A stretch of 64,000 nucleotides of DNA. Source: Achromobacter seleniivolatilans. GTDB lineage: Bacteria > Pseudomonadota > Gammaproteobacteria > Burkholderiales > Burkholderiaceae_B. Position numbers and translations under genes: made by a program. Numbering within the stretch: position 1 is the first letter of the stretch; the number at the start of each line of letters is the position of its first letter. Location: positions 682,001-746,000 of the forward strand of contig NZ_CP132976.1 in assembly GCF_030864005.1 (NCBI RefSeq), written 5' to 3'. Shown here in pieces: positions 1-10,163 of the stretch. The notes beneath the pieces were generated by a model. The model saw nothing but the letters and a program-made list of their open reading frames with translations, ran no database searches and had not been told where the DNA came from.

Positions 1-1827
1 TTCCAAAGCGGTCTCAAGCACCTGAGAGCCGTAGTATCGCGACCAGCCTGCACTCAGCAGCGTGTCGCCGGACCCAAACATGTCCCAGTCCAGACGTGTT
101 CGTGGCGACACATTGTTGTTGCCCAGGAATGTCTCGCGGTCATACCGCACGCCTGCGTCCAGCGCCAGCCGTTCCCATTCGATGCGATCGGAGAGGTACA
201 CGCTCATCATGTTGTAGTTCACGTCCACCGTGCCGGGCAGATAGCGGACTTTGCTGACGTCCTGATACGAGCCATCGCGGTTGATATTGCGGCGGTATGA
301 ATAGGATTCCTGGAACCGCTCAAATCCTGCATTCACCTGTTGCAGCTCCGCGCCCGCATAAGGAATATGCGTGAACACTCCAGTGCGTAGCGGCTCCAGG
401 TCGATACGGCCTTTTAGCGTGTAGGTGTCTTGCTGCTTCTGTTCCTTGCCGAAGCCGCCTGCGGTATAGAGCGGCAGATTGAATGGCTTGAATGACACCA
501 GCTCGTCGCCGTTGGATTCGCGGTTGCTTAAAGAGCGGTCCCATCCCGCCTGCAATGAAAACCGTCCGCCTTGGAACAAGTGATCTATGTTGGCGCTGAT
601 GCCGCGTGCTGCATGGTTGTTGTCCCAACGGGTATTGCGGAACAAATCACTGGCCAGCGTTTCGCTGCGGTCGCTGTATTTAAGCGTCAGGTCTGCCACC
701 GTATCAGCGCTGGCGCGCACGCTGAACTTTCCCAGGAAGTTGTCGATACTGTCGCGATAAGTGGATTGACCCGGGGCGGCCAATCCCTTTTCATCCACGC
801 CCATGTTCCAACGCGTGATGTCGGATTCGCGCCGCGACATGGCAATCACGGCGCCCGTCTTTTCATTGAAAGCAAAATCGCCCACAGCTGAATAGAAGCG
901 CTTTTTCCATTCTGGCGAATATCCTGGCTTGCCTTGTGCCCAGCTGTTTTCTTCGCCATCGCCCACCTTCTGTTGCGTCATCTTGGACGTGTTCCAGCGG
1001 TAGTCCAGATTCAAGTGGTTCTCGCCGGAAAATCGCCTGAGTTTCGCGTCCACGACGCCACCCGTGAAGCGTCCATATTCCACGGGTACGAAACTATCGT
1101 GCACGCGTACCTCTTCCAGCAGGCTGGTATCCACAAAGTACGACTGCGGATTGCTGGGAATATTGCCCACCTGCAAATTCAAATTCTTGCTGGCAGGATC
1201 AATACGATTGGTCGCGTCCATGCCGTCGATCTGAAACAGGTTCTGATATGGACTGGAACCGTGGAAGGAAATGTCTTCGACGTTCAGCGATCCGCGGTTT
1301 TGTGAACTATTCGCGCCGGGGTTCGTGCGCACGGCTGGATGCGTCGCCACCAGCGAACTCAGATCCCTGTTCGATGTAGGCGTGTTGGCGATCTCTTCCT
1401 TCGTAAAGACGCGTTCACCCACCTGCTCGCCATACACCTTCACCGGGTCCAGCCGTGCCGCAGAAAACTGATTCGTCTTGTCGACATAGATGATGTAGCG
1501 GCCGGGCCCGTCACCCTTGAACGCCAGCCCGGAGCCGCGCAGCAACTGATCCAACGCGCCCAGCGGGGACAAGGTGCCGTGCAATGCGGGAGCGGTCTTG
1601 CCTGCGACCGTTGCCGGCACAAAAGAGATTTCAAGATTGGCTTGCTGGCCTAGCGCGAGCAGGGCGGCGCCCAGCGCTTGGGAGGGAATATCGAAGGCGA
1701 TGGGCGTGGCGTGGGTTTGGGCCTGCGCCAACATGGGCGCGGTTAGCGTCAGCGCCGCGCACAGCGCAACGGCGGTGGCGGAAATAGGGCGGGCGCAAGC
1801 GCGAGGGCCAGAAACGCGGGAAGACAT
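1..1827 (-). CDS. TonB-dependent siderophore receptor with STN domain (partial, C-terminus beyond window)
   Basis: Outer-membrane ferric-siderophore receptor of the transducing FecA/FpvA type. The minus-strand frame is open from the ATG at 1827 to the window edge (609 codons seen; the C-terminal end of the barrel is missing). The N-terminus is a signal peptide (basic start, hydrophobic stretch about residues 17-34, then AQAQT). An STN signalling domain follows (about 38-110, beginning TPIAFDIPSQALGAALLALG). Next come a TonB-box-like stretch near DPVKVYGEQVG and a plug domain containing IDGMDATNRID and VPVEYGRFTGGVVD. The last residues seen, GWSRYYGSQVLETALE, fit the late barrel strands of this family. 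The STN domain is the part that contacts a FecR partner, and fecR/fecI lie directly upstream on the same strand, so the receptor probably signals its own induction. The ligand cannot be told from sequence. Confidence 0.93.
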   Translation of the reverse strand, partial: MSSRVSGPRACARPISATAVALCAALTLTAPMLAQAQTHATPIAFDIPSQALGAALLALGQQANLEISFVPATVAGKTAPALHGTLSPLGALDQLLRGSGLAFKGDGPGRYIIYVDKTNQFSAARLDPVKVYGEQVGERVFTKEEIANTPTSNRDLSSLVATHPAVRTNPGANSSQNRGSLNVEDISFHGSSPYQNLFQIDGMDATNRIDPASKNLNLQVGNIPSNPQSYFVDTSLLEEVRVHDSFVPVEYGRFTGGVVDAKLRRFSGENHLNLDYRWNTSKMTQQKVGDGEENSWAQGKPGYSPEWKKRFYSAVGDFAFNEKTGAVIAMSRRESDITRWNMGVDEKGLAAPGQSTYRDSIDNFLGKFSVRASADTVADLTLKYSDRSETLASDLFRNTRWDNNHAARGISANIDHLFQGGRFSLQAGWDRSLSNRESNGDELVSFKPFNLPLYTAGGFGKEQKQQDTYTLKGRIDLEPLRTGVFTHIPYAGAELQQVNAGFERFQESYSYRRNINRDGSYQDVSKVRYLPGTVDVNYNMMSVYLSDRIEWERLALDAGVRYDRETFLGNNNVSPRTRLDWDMFGSGDTLLSAGWSRYYGSQVLETALE

Positions 1828-1897
1828 GCGTAAGTCCTAAGCAGTAATGTCAGCCGTAGGACGTACGCACACCTCAAACCCCTCACTGAAATCGTCA

Positions 1898-1920
1898 TGA
1901 ATAATTTATATCGATTCTCA
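1898..1920 (-). promoter_or_regulatory. AT-rich Fur-box-like site upstream of the receptor
   Basis: The 146-base gap between fecR and the receptor has one AT-rich stretch which, read on the minus strand, is TGAGAATCGATATAAATT followed by ATTCA. It resembles a degenerate Fur box (GAGAAT ... ATTATTC arms) and lies about 70 bases before the receptor ATG, where a FecI-dependent promoter would also be expected. The match is imperfect, so this is a suggestion only. Confidence 0.35.
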
Positions 1921-1973
1921 TTTACCGATTGATGCGGGGCCGTGTGACTTTGGGGCGAACAGGCATTGCCCGC

Positions 1974-2894
1974 TCAACGCAGAATCAGCAGGCCCGGCAG
2001 ATTGGTTACGCGTACTGGTGTTTGCGCCAATAGCAGTTCCAGCGCGCGCTGAGGATCAGCCACATTGGCGGTACCGGACACCCGTTGGGCCTTGGCTGCA
2101 TCGCTCATCACCAGGATGGTTTTGCCGGTGTAGCGCGCCAGCTCGTCCGCCGCGGATTGCAGCGGGACATCGTCAAAGCTGAGTAAGCCTCGCGACCAGC
2201 CGGGCGTGGCTGCGCCAGCCTGCGTTTGGCGCGTGATGCCTGCTGCGGACACGTCAACGGCTTCGCCAGCCGACAACGTCGCGTGCTGCGCCTCTGTGCA
2301 AGGCAGGCAGCCTACTTCGACCTGATGCTCCAACACCGATACACGCGTTTTGCCTTCCAGACGTTCCACTGTGTAGCGGGTGCCCAAAGCGGTCGCGGTG
2401 GCGTCCCCTGTGACCACTGAGAACGCTGCCATGCCTGGCTGCCGCGGCACTGGCTCAAACAGGGCTCGGCCCGCCAGTAAACGGACTTCGCGGCGGCCGT
2501 CTGCAAAGTTAAGCGCCAGCGCGCTATGGGCGTCCAGTACAACGATGGAACCGTCGGGCAGCGAAATCTGGCGCAGGCTGGCAGTGGTCAGATAGTCGGC
2601 CTGTAGTTCAGGGCGGGTGGAACCGAACCAGCCAGCGAAGGTGGCCGCAAGCAGTGTCAGCATGACGGTGGCGCGCAGCTTGCGGGCAGGGCGTTTGGCG
2701 AGCTTGCCCCGATCGATCTCACCCATCCGGCGCCACAGGCGCGATAGGCGGTCGTAGGCGGCGGCGTGGCGTGCATCCGCGCGATGCCAGGCTTCGAACG
2801 CGGCGTGCGCGTCGTCGTCCAGGTGCTGGCCGCTTTTCAGGATGACCCAACGCGAGGCTTCTTCGGTGGGATCGGCGGGGAAAGGTTGGGCCAT
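1974..2894 (-). CDS. FecR-family anti-sigma / sigma regulator
   Basis: Inner-membrane protein that relays the liganded state of the TonB receptor to an ECF sigma factor. The 306 residues show an N-terminal cytoplasmic DUF4880-type domain (about 8-55, with WVILKSG and FEAWHRADARHAAAYDRL), one membrane segment (about 73-90, MLTLLAATFAGWFG), then the periplasmic FecR domain (LTTASLRQISLPDGSIVVLD through GTRYTVER) and a C-terminal STN-like portion (about 230-306). The start codon lies in a TGATG junction with the fecI stop (one-base overlap), so the two are probably translationally coupled. Order fecI-fecR-receptor matches the classical iron cell-surface signalling unit. Confidence 0.93.
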   Translation of the reverse strand: MAQPFPADPTEEASRWVILKSGQHLDDDAHAAFEAWHRADARHAAAYDRLSRLWRRMGEIDRGKLAKRPARKLRATVMLTLLAATFAGWFGSTRPELQADYLTTASLRQISLPDGSIVVLDAHSALALNFADGRREVRLLAGRALFEPVPRQPGMAAFSVVTGDATATALGTRYTVERLEGKTRVSVLEHQVEVGCLPCTEAQHATLSAGEAVDVSAAGITRQTQAGAATPGWSRGLLSFDDVPLQSAADELARYTGKTILVMSDAAKAQRVSGTANVADPQRALELLLAQTPVRVTNLPGLLILR

Positions 2895-3382
2895 CAGTCT
2901 GCCAGCGCCTGGTCGCAGGCCAGCAGGATGCGCATCATGTGTTTTTCCACGGCGCTGACCGAGATCGCAAAGCGTTCGGCAATAGCGCGGTACGTCAGGC
3001 CTTCGTGGCGATGCAGGACGAAGACGTCCAGACTGCGGCGCGGTTGGGATAGCAGGGCAGCTTCAAGCCGTCGCAGCAATTGATGGGCGCTTGCCACATC
3101 AAATGTGTCTGCGGCATGCGCAGTGGGCAGGGCGGCGGCATAGTCGGCTGTGGCTGTCAGTTCGCGGCTACGGCGGCGGTGCCAGTCGGTTGCAATGTTG
3201 GCTGCGACCCGGAATACATAGGCGCGGTCATTGTCGGGCCGGGTGCGATCCTTGAACTCCGCGAGTTTGATCCAGGTGTCCTGGGCACAATCTTGAGCCA
3301 CGTCTCGCGAGCCTGTGCGCATCGACAGAAAGCCCAGCAGTTCGCGGTAATGGCGGAGAAATACGTCCGTAAGCGTCGACAT
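2894..3382 (-). CDS. FecI-type ECF sigma-70 factor
   Basis: Extracytoplasmic-function sigma factor, 162 residues, the usual length for the FecI group. Region 2 spans about 8-72 (FLRHYRELLGFL, DVAQDCAQDTWIKL, AYVFRVAANIATDWHRRR). Region 4 helix-turn-helix is about 105-158 (LDVFVLHRHEGLTYRAIAERF, then SVSAVEKHMMRIL). It would direct RNA polymerase to the receptor promoter when FecR signals substrate binding. First gene of the unit, with a Fur box about 50 bases upstream, so expression should rise in iron starvation. Confidence 0.94.
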   Translation of the reverse strand: MSTLTDVFLRHYRELLGFLSMRTGSRDVAQDCAQDTWIKLAEFKDRTRPDNDRAYVFRVAANIATDWHRRRSRELTATADYAAALPTAHAADTFDVASAHQLLRRLEAALLSQPRRSLDVFVLHRHEGLTYRAIAERFAISVSAVEKHMMRILLACDQALAD

Positions 3383-3430
3383 ATCGCTGGCGTCGTGCGC
3401 CAGATAGAGTCAAATTCGCGACGAAGTATA

Positions 3431-3449
3431 AATGATAATGGTTATTATT
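3431..3449 (-). promoter_or_regulatory. Fur box upstream of fecI
   Basis: The sequence AATGATAATGGTTATTATT is a near-consensus Fur operator (TGATAAT arms around a short centre). It lies 49-67 bases before the fecI start codon and is the only such AT-rich site in the gap between fecI and the next gene. Fur-iron would block transcription of the fecI-fecR unit here. Confidence 0.75.
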
Positions 3450-3477
3450 ACTAGATAAGGGCCAGGAGCCAGGGGCA

Positions 3478-3507
3478 AGCGAGCAACGGGCCTGCCCGCT
3501 ACTCGCT
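3478..3507 (-). terminator. Hairpin after yheS
   Basis: Interrupted stem: AGCGAG, CGGGC and their complements GCCCG and CTCGCT, with a 2-base loop and small 3-base bulges on both sides. It starts 7 bases past the stop codon of the minus-strand ABC-F gene and precedes the fecI promoter. There is no clear T-run, so it could be a weak or Rho-assisted terminator. Confidence 0.45.
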
Positions 3508-3514
3508 CGGTGGG

Positions 3515-5449
3515 CTACGCTTCGCTCTGATCGATTTCTTCCAGCGATCCCTGAAGCTCCAGCCACTGCTCTTCCAGCTCGTCGATACGCTTACCGTGTT
3601 CGCCATGTTCGGCCATGACTTTTTGGCGTTCGGTGCGGCGCGCATCCGAGTACAGATCCGGGTCGGCAATAATCGCGTCCAGCGCATGCAGCTTGACGCG
3701 CAGCTTCTCCATTTCGGTTTCGACCTTGGCTACCTTCGCTTCCAGCGGCTTGCGTAAGGCCGACAGGCGTTGACGCTGCTCGGCCTCGGCCCGGCGTTGC
3801 GCCTTGCGATCGACCACGGGTTCGCTGCCATCGGCATTTTCGCGCGCGGCCTCGGCGCGTTCGCCTGCGTTGCGTGCAGCGAGCCAGTCGCGGTAATCCT
3901 CCAGGTCGCCGTCGAACTCGCTTACCTTGCCGTCCGCCACGATCCAGAAACTGTCCACCGTGGTGCGCAGCAGGTGGCGATCGTGCGACACCAGCAGCAT
4001 GCTGCCGCCAAAGTCCGCCAACGCCGTGGCTAGCGCTTCCCGCGTTTCCACGTCCAAGTGGTTGCTTGGTTCGTCCAGCAACAGCAGGTTGGGCTTTTGC
4101 CAGACGATCAAAGACAGCGCCAAGCGCGCTTTTTCGCCGCCAGACATCGGGCCTACCTTGCTGGTGACGGTGTCACCAGAAAAGCCGAAGCCGCCCAGAT
4201 AGTTACGCAGTTCTTGCTCGCGGGTTTCAGGCGCCAGGCGGGCCAGGTGCGCGATCGGGGTGCTGTCCACGTCCAGCATGTCCAGCTGATGCTGATGGAA
4301 GTAGCCGATGGCCAGCCCGCGGGAGGCGCGGCGTTCTCCGGCTTGCACGGGGATCTCTTCGGCCAGCGTCTTGATCAGCGTGCTCTTGCCGGCGCCGTTG
4401 GCGCCCAGCACGCCTACACGGCTGCCTGCGCGCACCATCAAGGTCACGTCGCGCAGAATGGGCACCGCGTTGCCGTCTGCATCGGTGTAGCCGGCCGACA
4501 GATGCTCCAGCGTCAGCAACGGGTCGGGCACCTGGTCCGGCGATGGGATGCGGATGTCGATGCCAGCCTCGGCCTGCAAGGGCGCGAGCACTTGCATGCG
4601 GGCCAGTGCCTTGACGCGGCTCTGTGCTTGTTTAGCCTTGGACGCTTTGGCTTTGAAACGGTCAATAAAACCTTGCAGACGGGCGGATTCGCGAGTCTGG
4701 CGTTCATAGGCGATATTCGTTTGGCGCAGGCGCTCGGCGCGTTGCGTCAGAAAGTCGCCATAGCCGCCGCGGTAGCGGACGAGCTTTGCATGGTCGAAAT
4801 GCAAAATGGATTTGGCTACCGCGTCCAGGAACTCGGTGTCGTGGGAGATCAGCATGACGGTGCCCGGATAGGCGCCCAGCCATTTCTCCAGCCACAACAT
4901 GGCGTCCAGATCCAAGTGGTTGGTGGGTTCGTCCAGCAGCAACAGTTCGGACGGCGCCATCAGCGCGCTGGCTAGCGCCAGACGCATGCGCCATCCGCCG
5001 GAAAAGCTTTCAACCGGCTGCATCCATTCATTGGGCTTGAAACCCAGACCCGCCAGCAGTTGCTCGGCGCGCGAAGCTGCGCTCCAGGCGCCAGCTTCTA
5101 CCAGCGCGGCTTCTACTTCCGCGATCTGCGTGCCCTGATCGTCCGTCAGTTCAGCGCGGCGCGCTTGCAATTCGCGCAGGTGAGTATCGCCGTCGATCAC
5201 GAATTCGCGGGCAGGGCGCTCGTCGGCATCAAGTTCCTGTTTAACGCTGGCGATACGCCAGCCGGCAGGTAGAGCGACAGTGCCGGCGTCCAGGTCCAAT
5301 GCGCCTGTCAGGAGCGCGAACAGCGAGGACTTGCCGGCGCCGTTCTTGCCCACGATGCCCACGCGCTCCCCCGGATGCACGACGAATTCTGCGTTGTCCA
5401 ACAGCACTTTCGTGCCTCGGCGCAGGGTCAATCCAGTAGCGCGTATCAC
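3515..5449 (-). CDS. yheS: ABC-F family ATPase, YheS type
   Basis: Soluble two-ABC-domain protein of the ABC-F translation-factor family, which acts on ribosomes rather than in transport; no membrane segments are present. Domain 1 has Walker A GKNGAGKS (34-41), signature FSGGWRMRL and Walker B LLLLDEPTNHLDLDAMLWL. A basic linker rich in K/R and Q follows (IDRFKAKASKAKQAQSRVK). Domain 2 has GANGAGKST, MSGGEKARLAL and LLLLDEPSNHLDVETREAL. The C-terminal tail is a charged coiled coil (about 560-644). Whole-length similarity to E. coli YheS is strong (IDRFKAKASKAKQAQSR, LRNYLGGFGF). I chose the GTG at 5449, which overlaps the prmB stop as GTGA. An in-frame upstream start would add 21 residues lying inside prmB. 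Confidence 0.92.
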   Translation of the reverse strand: MIRATGLTLRRGTKVLLDNAEFVVHPGERVGIVGKNGAGKSSLFALLTGALDLDAGTVALPAGWRIASVKQELDADERPAREFVIDGDTHLRELQARRAELTDDQGTQIAEVEAALVEAGAWSAASRAEQLLAGLGFKPNEWMQPVESFSGGWRMRLALASALMAPSELLLLDEPTNHLDLDAMLWLEKWLGAYPGTVMLISHDTEFLDAVAKSILHFDHAKLVRYRGGYGDFLTQRAERLRQTNIAYERQTRESARLQGFIDRFKAKASKAKQAQSRVKALARMQVLAPLQAEAGIDIRIPSPDQVPDPLLTLEHLSAGYTDADGNAVPILRDVTLMVRAGSRVGVLGANGAGKSTLIKTLAEEIPVQAGERRASRGLAIGYFHQHQLDMLDVDSTPIAHLARLAPETREQELRNYLGGFGFSGDTVTSKVGPMSGGEKARLALSLIVWQKPNLLLLDEPSNHLDVETREALATALADFGGSMLLVSHDRHLLRTTVDSFWIVADGKVSEFDGDLEDYRDWLAARNAGERAEAARENADGSEPVVDRKAQRRAEAEQRQRLSALRKPLEAKVAKVETEMEKLRVKLHALDAIIADPDLYSDARRTERQKVMAEHGEHGKRIDELEEQWLELQGSLEEIDQSEA

Positions 5450-6342
5450 AGGCTGAGTTGCTCGCGGGTAAGCAGCAGAAGCTGGTCCGATGCCTCTTCC
5501 GTATCCAGCCACACGGGTGACAGATGCGGGAAGGCGGCTTCAAAGAAATCGCGTTCATGGCCGATTTCCAACACGATCACGCCGTCTTGCGTCAGGTAGC
5601 GCGGCGCGGCTTCCAGAATGCGCCGCACCAGATCCATGCCGTCCTCGCCGCCGGCCAGCGCCAACTGCGGTTCATGCAGGTATTCCTGCGGCAACACGTT
5701 CATGGAGCCACTGTTGACGTAAGGCGGGTTGCAGATGATCACGTCGTATTGGCGCGCTGGCAGACCGTCAAACAGATTGCTTTCGTGCAGATCCAGGCGG
5801 TCAGCCAGGCCGTAGTCGTCCACGTTGCGGCGGGCGACTTCCAGCGCGTCCGGCGACACATCCACCGCGTCCACATGGGCGTGGGGAAAGGCCATGGCGG
5901 ACAGAATAGCCAGGCAGCCAGAACCCGTACACATATCCAGCACGTTTTCAACCGCGAAAGCGTCCTGAACCCAGGGCGACAAGCCCTGGTCCAGCAATTC
6001 TGCGATGGGCGAGCGCGGCACGATGACGCGTTGATCCACGTAGAAGCGATGGCCGCGCAGCCAGGCCTCGTTGGTCAGATAGGCGGCAGGAAGACGCTCG
6101 GTCACGCGCCGTTCCAGCAAGTCCAGCACGCGGTCGCGCTCTTCACGCACCACGCGGGCGTCCAGGAACGGTTCCAGCGTGTCCAGCGGCAGATGCAGGG
6201 CGTGCAGCGTCAGATAGACCGCTTCGTCCCAGGCGTTGTCGCTGCCATGCCCCAGCGCCACCTGGGCGCCGTTCAGCCGCGACACTCCATAACGGATAAG
6301 GTCGCGCAGGGTAAGCAATTCTTGACGGGCGGATTGATACAT
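5446..6342 (-). CDS. prmB: Ribosomal protein L3 N5-glutamine methyltransferase PrmB
   Basis: S-adenosylmethionine-dependent enzyme that methylates a glutamine of ribosomal protein L3. The 298 residues have the PrmB/HemK layout: a helical N-terminal substrate domain (about 1-110, with RVIVPRSPIAELL), then a Rossmann methyltransferase fold with motif I LDMCTGSGCLAI (135-146) and the glutamine-binding NPPYV (205-209). The N-terminal domain (AVYLTLHALHLPLDTLEPFLDARV) fits PrmB better than the release-factor enzyme PrmC. It lies 6 bases after dapE and overlaps yheS by 4 bases, so it belongs to the dap run transcript. Confidence 0.94.
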   Translation of the reverse strand: MYQSARQELLTLRDLIRYGVSRLNGAQVALGHGSDNAWDEAVYLTLHALHLPLDTLEPFLDARVVREERDRVLDLLERRVTERLPAAYLTNEAWLRGHRFYVDQRVIVPRSPIAELLDQGLSPWVQDAFAVENVLDMCTGSGCLAILSAMAFPHAHVDAVDVSPDALEVARRNVDDYGLADRLDLHESNLFDGLPARQYDVIICNPPYVNSGSMNVLPQEYLHEPQLALAGGEDGMDLVRRILEAAPRYLTQDGVIVLEIGHERDFFEAAFPHLSPVWLDTEEASDQLLLLTREQLSL

Positions 6343-6348
6343 GTAGGT

Positions 6349-7488
<1,140 letters not shown>

Positions 7489-8310
7489 TTACGCCCTCAG
7501 CAAATCATTGATGCTGGTCTTGGCGCGCGTTTGCGCGTCGACACGCTTGACGATGACGGCGCAAGCCAGGCTGTGCGAGCCATCGGCCGACGGCAGCGAA
7601 CCCGGAACCACGACCGAACCCGAGGGCACGCGGCCATAGGTGATCTTGCCCGTGGCACGGTCAAAAATCTTGGTGCTTTGCGACAGGAACACGCCCATGG
7701 CCAACACCGAGTTTTCTTCCACGACCACGCCTTCCACGACTTCCGAACGGGCGCCGATGAAGCAGTTGTCTTCAATGATGGTGGGGTTGGCTTGCAGGGG
7801 TTCCAGCACGCCGCCGATGCCCACGCCGCCCGACAGGTGGACGTTCTTGCCGATCTGCGCGCACGAACCGACGGTGGCCCAGGTGTCAACCATGGTGCCT
7901 TCGTCGACGTAGGCGCCGATGTTCACGTAGGAGGGCATCAGCACCACATTGCGGCCGATGAAGGCGCCGCGGCGGGCGACGGCGGGCGGCACCACGCGGT
8001 AGCCGCCTTGCTTGAAGGCGTTGTCGCCGTATTCCGAGAACTTGAGCGGCACCTTGTCGTAGAACTGCAGCGGAGCCTGGCCCATGATGGCGTTGTCGTT
8101 CAGACGGAACGACAGCAGCACGGCCTTTTTAATCCACTGGTGTACGACCCAGTCAGCGTCGATTTTTTCAGCGACGCGCAGGCGGCCCAGATCCAGGCCG
8201 TCGATGGTGTGTTCCACCGCTTCACGCACTTCGGCGCTGGCATCGGTGGGCGACAGGTTGGCCCGGTCATCCCAGGCTTTTTCGATGGTGGTCTGCAAGT
8301 CGAGAGTCAT
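7489..8310 (-). CDS. dapD: Tetrahydrodipicolinate N-succinyltransferase
   Basis: Transfers succinyl from succinyl-CoA to tetrahydrodipicolinate in the succinylase branch of lysine/diaminopimelate synthesis; acts as a cytoplasmic trimer. The 273 residues carry the helical N-terminal domain ([24 protein letters not shown]) and then the left-handed beta-helix of hexapeptide repeats (about 105-240, e.g. [41 protein letters not shown]). Length and sequence are canonical. It lies between dapC (24 bases upstream) and dapE. Confidence 0.97.
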   Translation of the reverse strand: MTLDLQTTIEKAWDDRANLSPTDASAEVREAVEHTIDGLDLGRLRVAEKIDADWVVHQWIKKAVLLSFRLNDNAIMGQAPLQFYDKVPLKFSEYGDNAFKQGGYRVVPPAVARRGAFIGRNVVLMPSYVNIGAYVDEGTMVDTWATVGSCAQIGKNVHLSGGVGIGGVLEPLQANPTIIEDNCFIGARSEVVEGVVVEENSVLAMGVFLSQSTKIFDRATGKITYGRVPSGSVVVPGSLPSADGSHSLACAVIVKRVDAQTRAKTSINDLLRA

Positions 8311-8334
8311 AGCGGCTCAGCTTTTAAAGGTTGA

Positions 8335-9531
8335 TCAAACAGAAGTGTGTACAAAATGGGCGATGCGCTCGGCTGCCTGCACGCAGTCAGCCAATGGCGC
8401 CACCAAAGCAATACGGATGCGGCCCTGGCCGGGATTTACGCCATGCGCCTCCCGGGCCAGGAAACTGCCCGGCAGAACGGTAACACCGGTGCGCCCATAA
8501 AGGTCGCGGGCGAACGCCGTATCGGGTCCGGGCGTGGCCGCCCACAGGTAAAAAGATGCTTGCGGGCGTGACACATCCAGCACGTTTTGCAGGATGGGCA
8601 CGACCGCGTCGAATTTCTCACGGTACAGGCGGCGGTTGTCCTTCACGTGGGCCTCGTCCGTCCATGCTGCGACGCTTGCCGCAGACACCAGCGGACTCAT
8701 CGCACTGCCATGATACGTGCGATACAGCAGGAAGCGGCCAATCAGCGCCGCATCGCCCGCCACAAAGCCGGAACGCAGCCCCGGCACGTTGGATCGCTTG
8801 GACAGGCTGGAGAACGCCACAAGGTTCCGGTAGTCGTCCCGGCCCAGGCGGCGCGCGGCCTGAAGGCCTCCCAAGGGAGGATTGCCTTCGTCCAGATAAA
8901 TTTCGGAATAGCACTCGTCCGACGCGATGACAAAACCGTATCGGTCGGACAGTTCGAACAGCGTTTCCCATTCGTCCAACGACATCACGTTGCCCGCCGG
9001 GTTGCCGGGCGAGCAAACGAATACCAGCCGCGTTTTTTTCCAGACCTCGGCCGGCACCCTGTTCCAATCGCCCGCAAAGTTGCGTAACGGATCGGCGTTA
9101 ACGAAGTAGGGCGTGGCGCCCGCCAGCACCGTGGCGCCTTCGTAGATCTGATAGAACGGATTGGGGCAGATAACGACCGAATCCGCAGCGGGGTCGATCA
9201 CCGTCTGCGTAAACGCAAACAGGGCCTCACGCGAACCCAGCGCCGGCAGCACCTGGGTATCAGCATCCGGTGCGGGAATGCTGTAGCGGCGCGCCAGCCA
9301 AGCCGAGATCGCCTGCCGCAAAGCCGGATCACCCTTGGTGGACGGATAGACCGACAGCCCGTCCATATGGTCCCGTATCGCTTGCGCGATGCGTTCGGGC
9401 GAGGCGTGTTTAGGCTCGCCAATCGACAAATTGATGGGCGTCAGACCGTCCGGCTGCGAGCTGGCAGAAGCCAGCAACGCCCGCAGTTTTTCGAACGGAT
9501 AGGGGTGTAAAGCATCGAGGCGCGGATTCAT
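8335..9531 (-). CDS. dapC: Succinyldiaminopimelate transaminase
   Basis: PLP enzyme that aminates N-succinyl-2-amino-6-ketopimelate with glutamate, the step between DapD and DapE. Fold-type I aminotransferase of 398 residues from the ATG at 9531. The PLP lysine is K245 in FSSLSKRSNVPGLRSGF; other class motifs are LSIGEPKHA, CPNPFYQIYEGA and VCSPGNPAGNV. A dedicated DapC of this type is known from Bordetella pertussis, and its position before dapD and dapE supports the call. A TTG six codons upstream is possible but has no better ribosome site. Its promoter must lie in the short gap shared with the divergent tRNA-Leu. Confidence 0.95.
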   Translation of the reverse strand: MNPRLDALHPYPFEKLRALLASASSQPDGLTPINLSIGEPKHASPERIAQAIRDHMDGLSVYPSTKGDPALRQAISAWLARRYSIPAPDADTQVLPALGSREALFAFTQTVIDPAADSVVICPNPFYQIYEGATVLAGATPYFVNADPLRNFAGDWNRVPAEVWKKTRLVFVCSPGNPAGNVMSLDEWETLFELSDRYGFVIASDECYSEIYLDEGNPPLGGLQAARRLGRDDYRNLVAFSSLSKRSNVPGLRSGFVAGDAALIGRFLLYRTYHGSAMSPLVSAASVAAWTDEAHVKDNRRLYREKFDAVVPILQNVLDVSRPQASFYLWAATPGPDTAFARDLYGRTGVTVLPGSFLAREAHGVNPGQGRIRIALVAPLADCVQAAERIAHFVHTSV

Positions 9532-9578
9532 GACGCAAGATTTTAACAAGCAAGCTACAATAGCGGGCTTGGCCTATA

Positions 9579-9665
9579 GCGAAGGTGGCGAAATTGGTAG
9601 ACGCACCAGGTTTAGGTCCTGACGCCGTAACAGGTGTAGGGGTTCGAGTCCCCTCCTTCGCACCA
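9579..9665 (+). tRNA. tRNA-Leu (anticodon UAG), CCA encoded
   Basis: 87-nt tRNA with a long variable arm. Acceptor stem GCGAAGG (9579-9585) pairs with CCTTCGC (9655-9661), followed by A and an encoded CCA. The anticodon loop TTTAGGT (9611-9617) carries TAG at 9613-9615 between the stems CAGG and CCTG. The T arm is GGGGTTCGAGTCCCC. It reads CUN leucine codons. It is divergent from dapC and marks the left edge of the accessory block. Confidence 0.97.
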
Positions 9666-10163
9666 GTTTTTCCCAGCAATATCAATGACTTAGTTTTTTC
9701 TCTGTCATTTTGGGTGTCTTGGGGCCGTTTTGGCTCCGGAATACCCACTTGATGCCAGCTTTTCCCCGAACAGGCCGACGGCCTTCCCACCGGCATCGGG
9801 ATTAGCGGACGGCATCCATTCCATAAACGCGGATGATCATGGCCACAGCCTACGTGTGCTGATAGAGGCACACGCCGCGCAGCCCTCAAGCGCCTTATAT
9901 CCGAATGTGCGACGCGAAGATCGTGGCGGTCCTGGAAGGGGATGTATTGCTGCCCGCGCTTGATAATGCGCGACAAGATCAGCAGAGTTCGCCCATACAT
10001 GAAGTAGGTCCGCCCTAAAGAAACGCCTCGGCCAAAAACCGGGGCGTTTTGCATTTCGGCTTGCGAGGCTGTCAGATATGCCCGTTAGTTTCAGACGCCC
10101 CTGATCGACAGAGGTACTGCATTTCGTGACATTCGTCGTTCTATCAAATGATGGGGTGAACGG
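9666..10163. other. Non-coding or degraded stretch after tRNA-Leu
   Basis: Roughly 500 bases with no gene I can support. Short open frames exist on both strands (up to 77 codons on plus), but none resembles a known protein. A rightward frame ending at 10018 with LEGDVLLPALDNARQDQQ could be the tail of a lost gene, and it stops just before a terminator hairpin. No integrase, transposase or repeat of the tRNA 3-prime end was seen. Confidence 0.5.
10021..10050 (+). terminator. Rho-independent terminator
   Basis: Stem AAACGCCTCGG / CCGGGGCGTTT with loop CCAAAAA, ending in TTTT then GC. It is convincing in both directions. On the plus strand it would end whatever once preceded the toxin gene, and on the minus strand it would block read-through toward the tRNA. 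Confidence 0.7.

Noticed and set aside
5450..5512. N-terminal extension of the ABC-F protein (21 residues)
   Set aside because: It lies within prmB and lacks family similarity; the GTG overlapping the prmB stop fits the family start.
9410..10054. 214-codon minus-strand frame across the tRNA containing KEGTRTPTPVTASG
   Set aside because: This is the familiar false translation of a tRNA-Leu gene read backwards; the tRNA itself explains the sequence.
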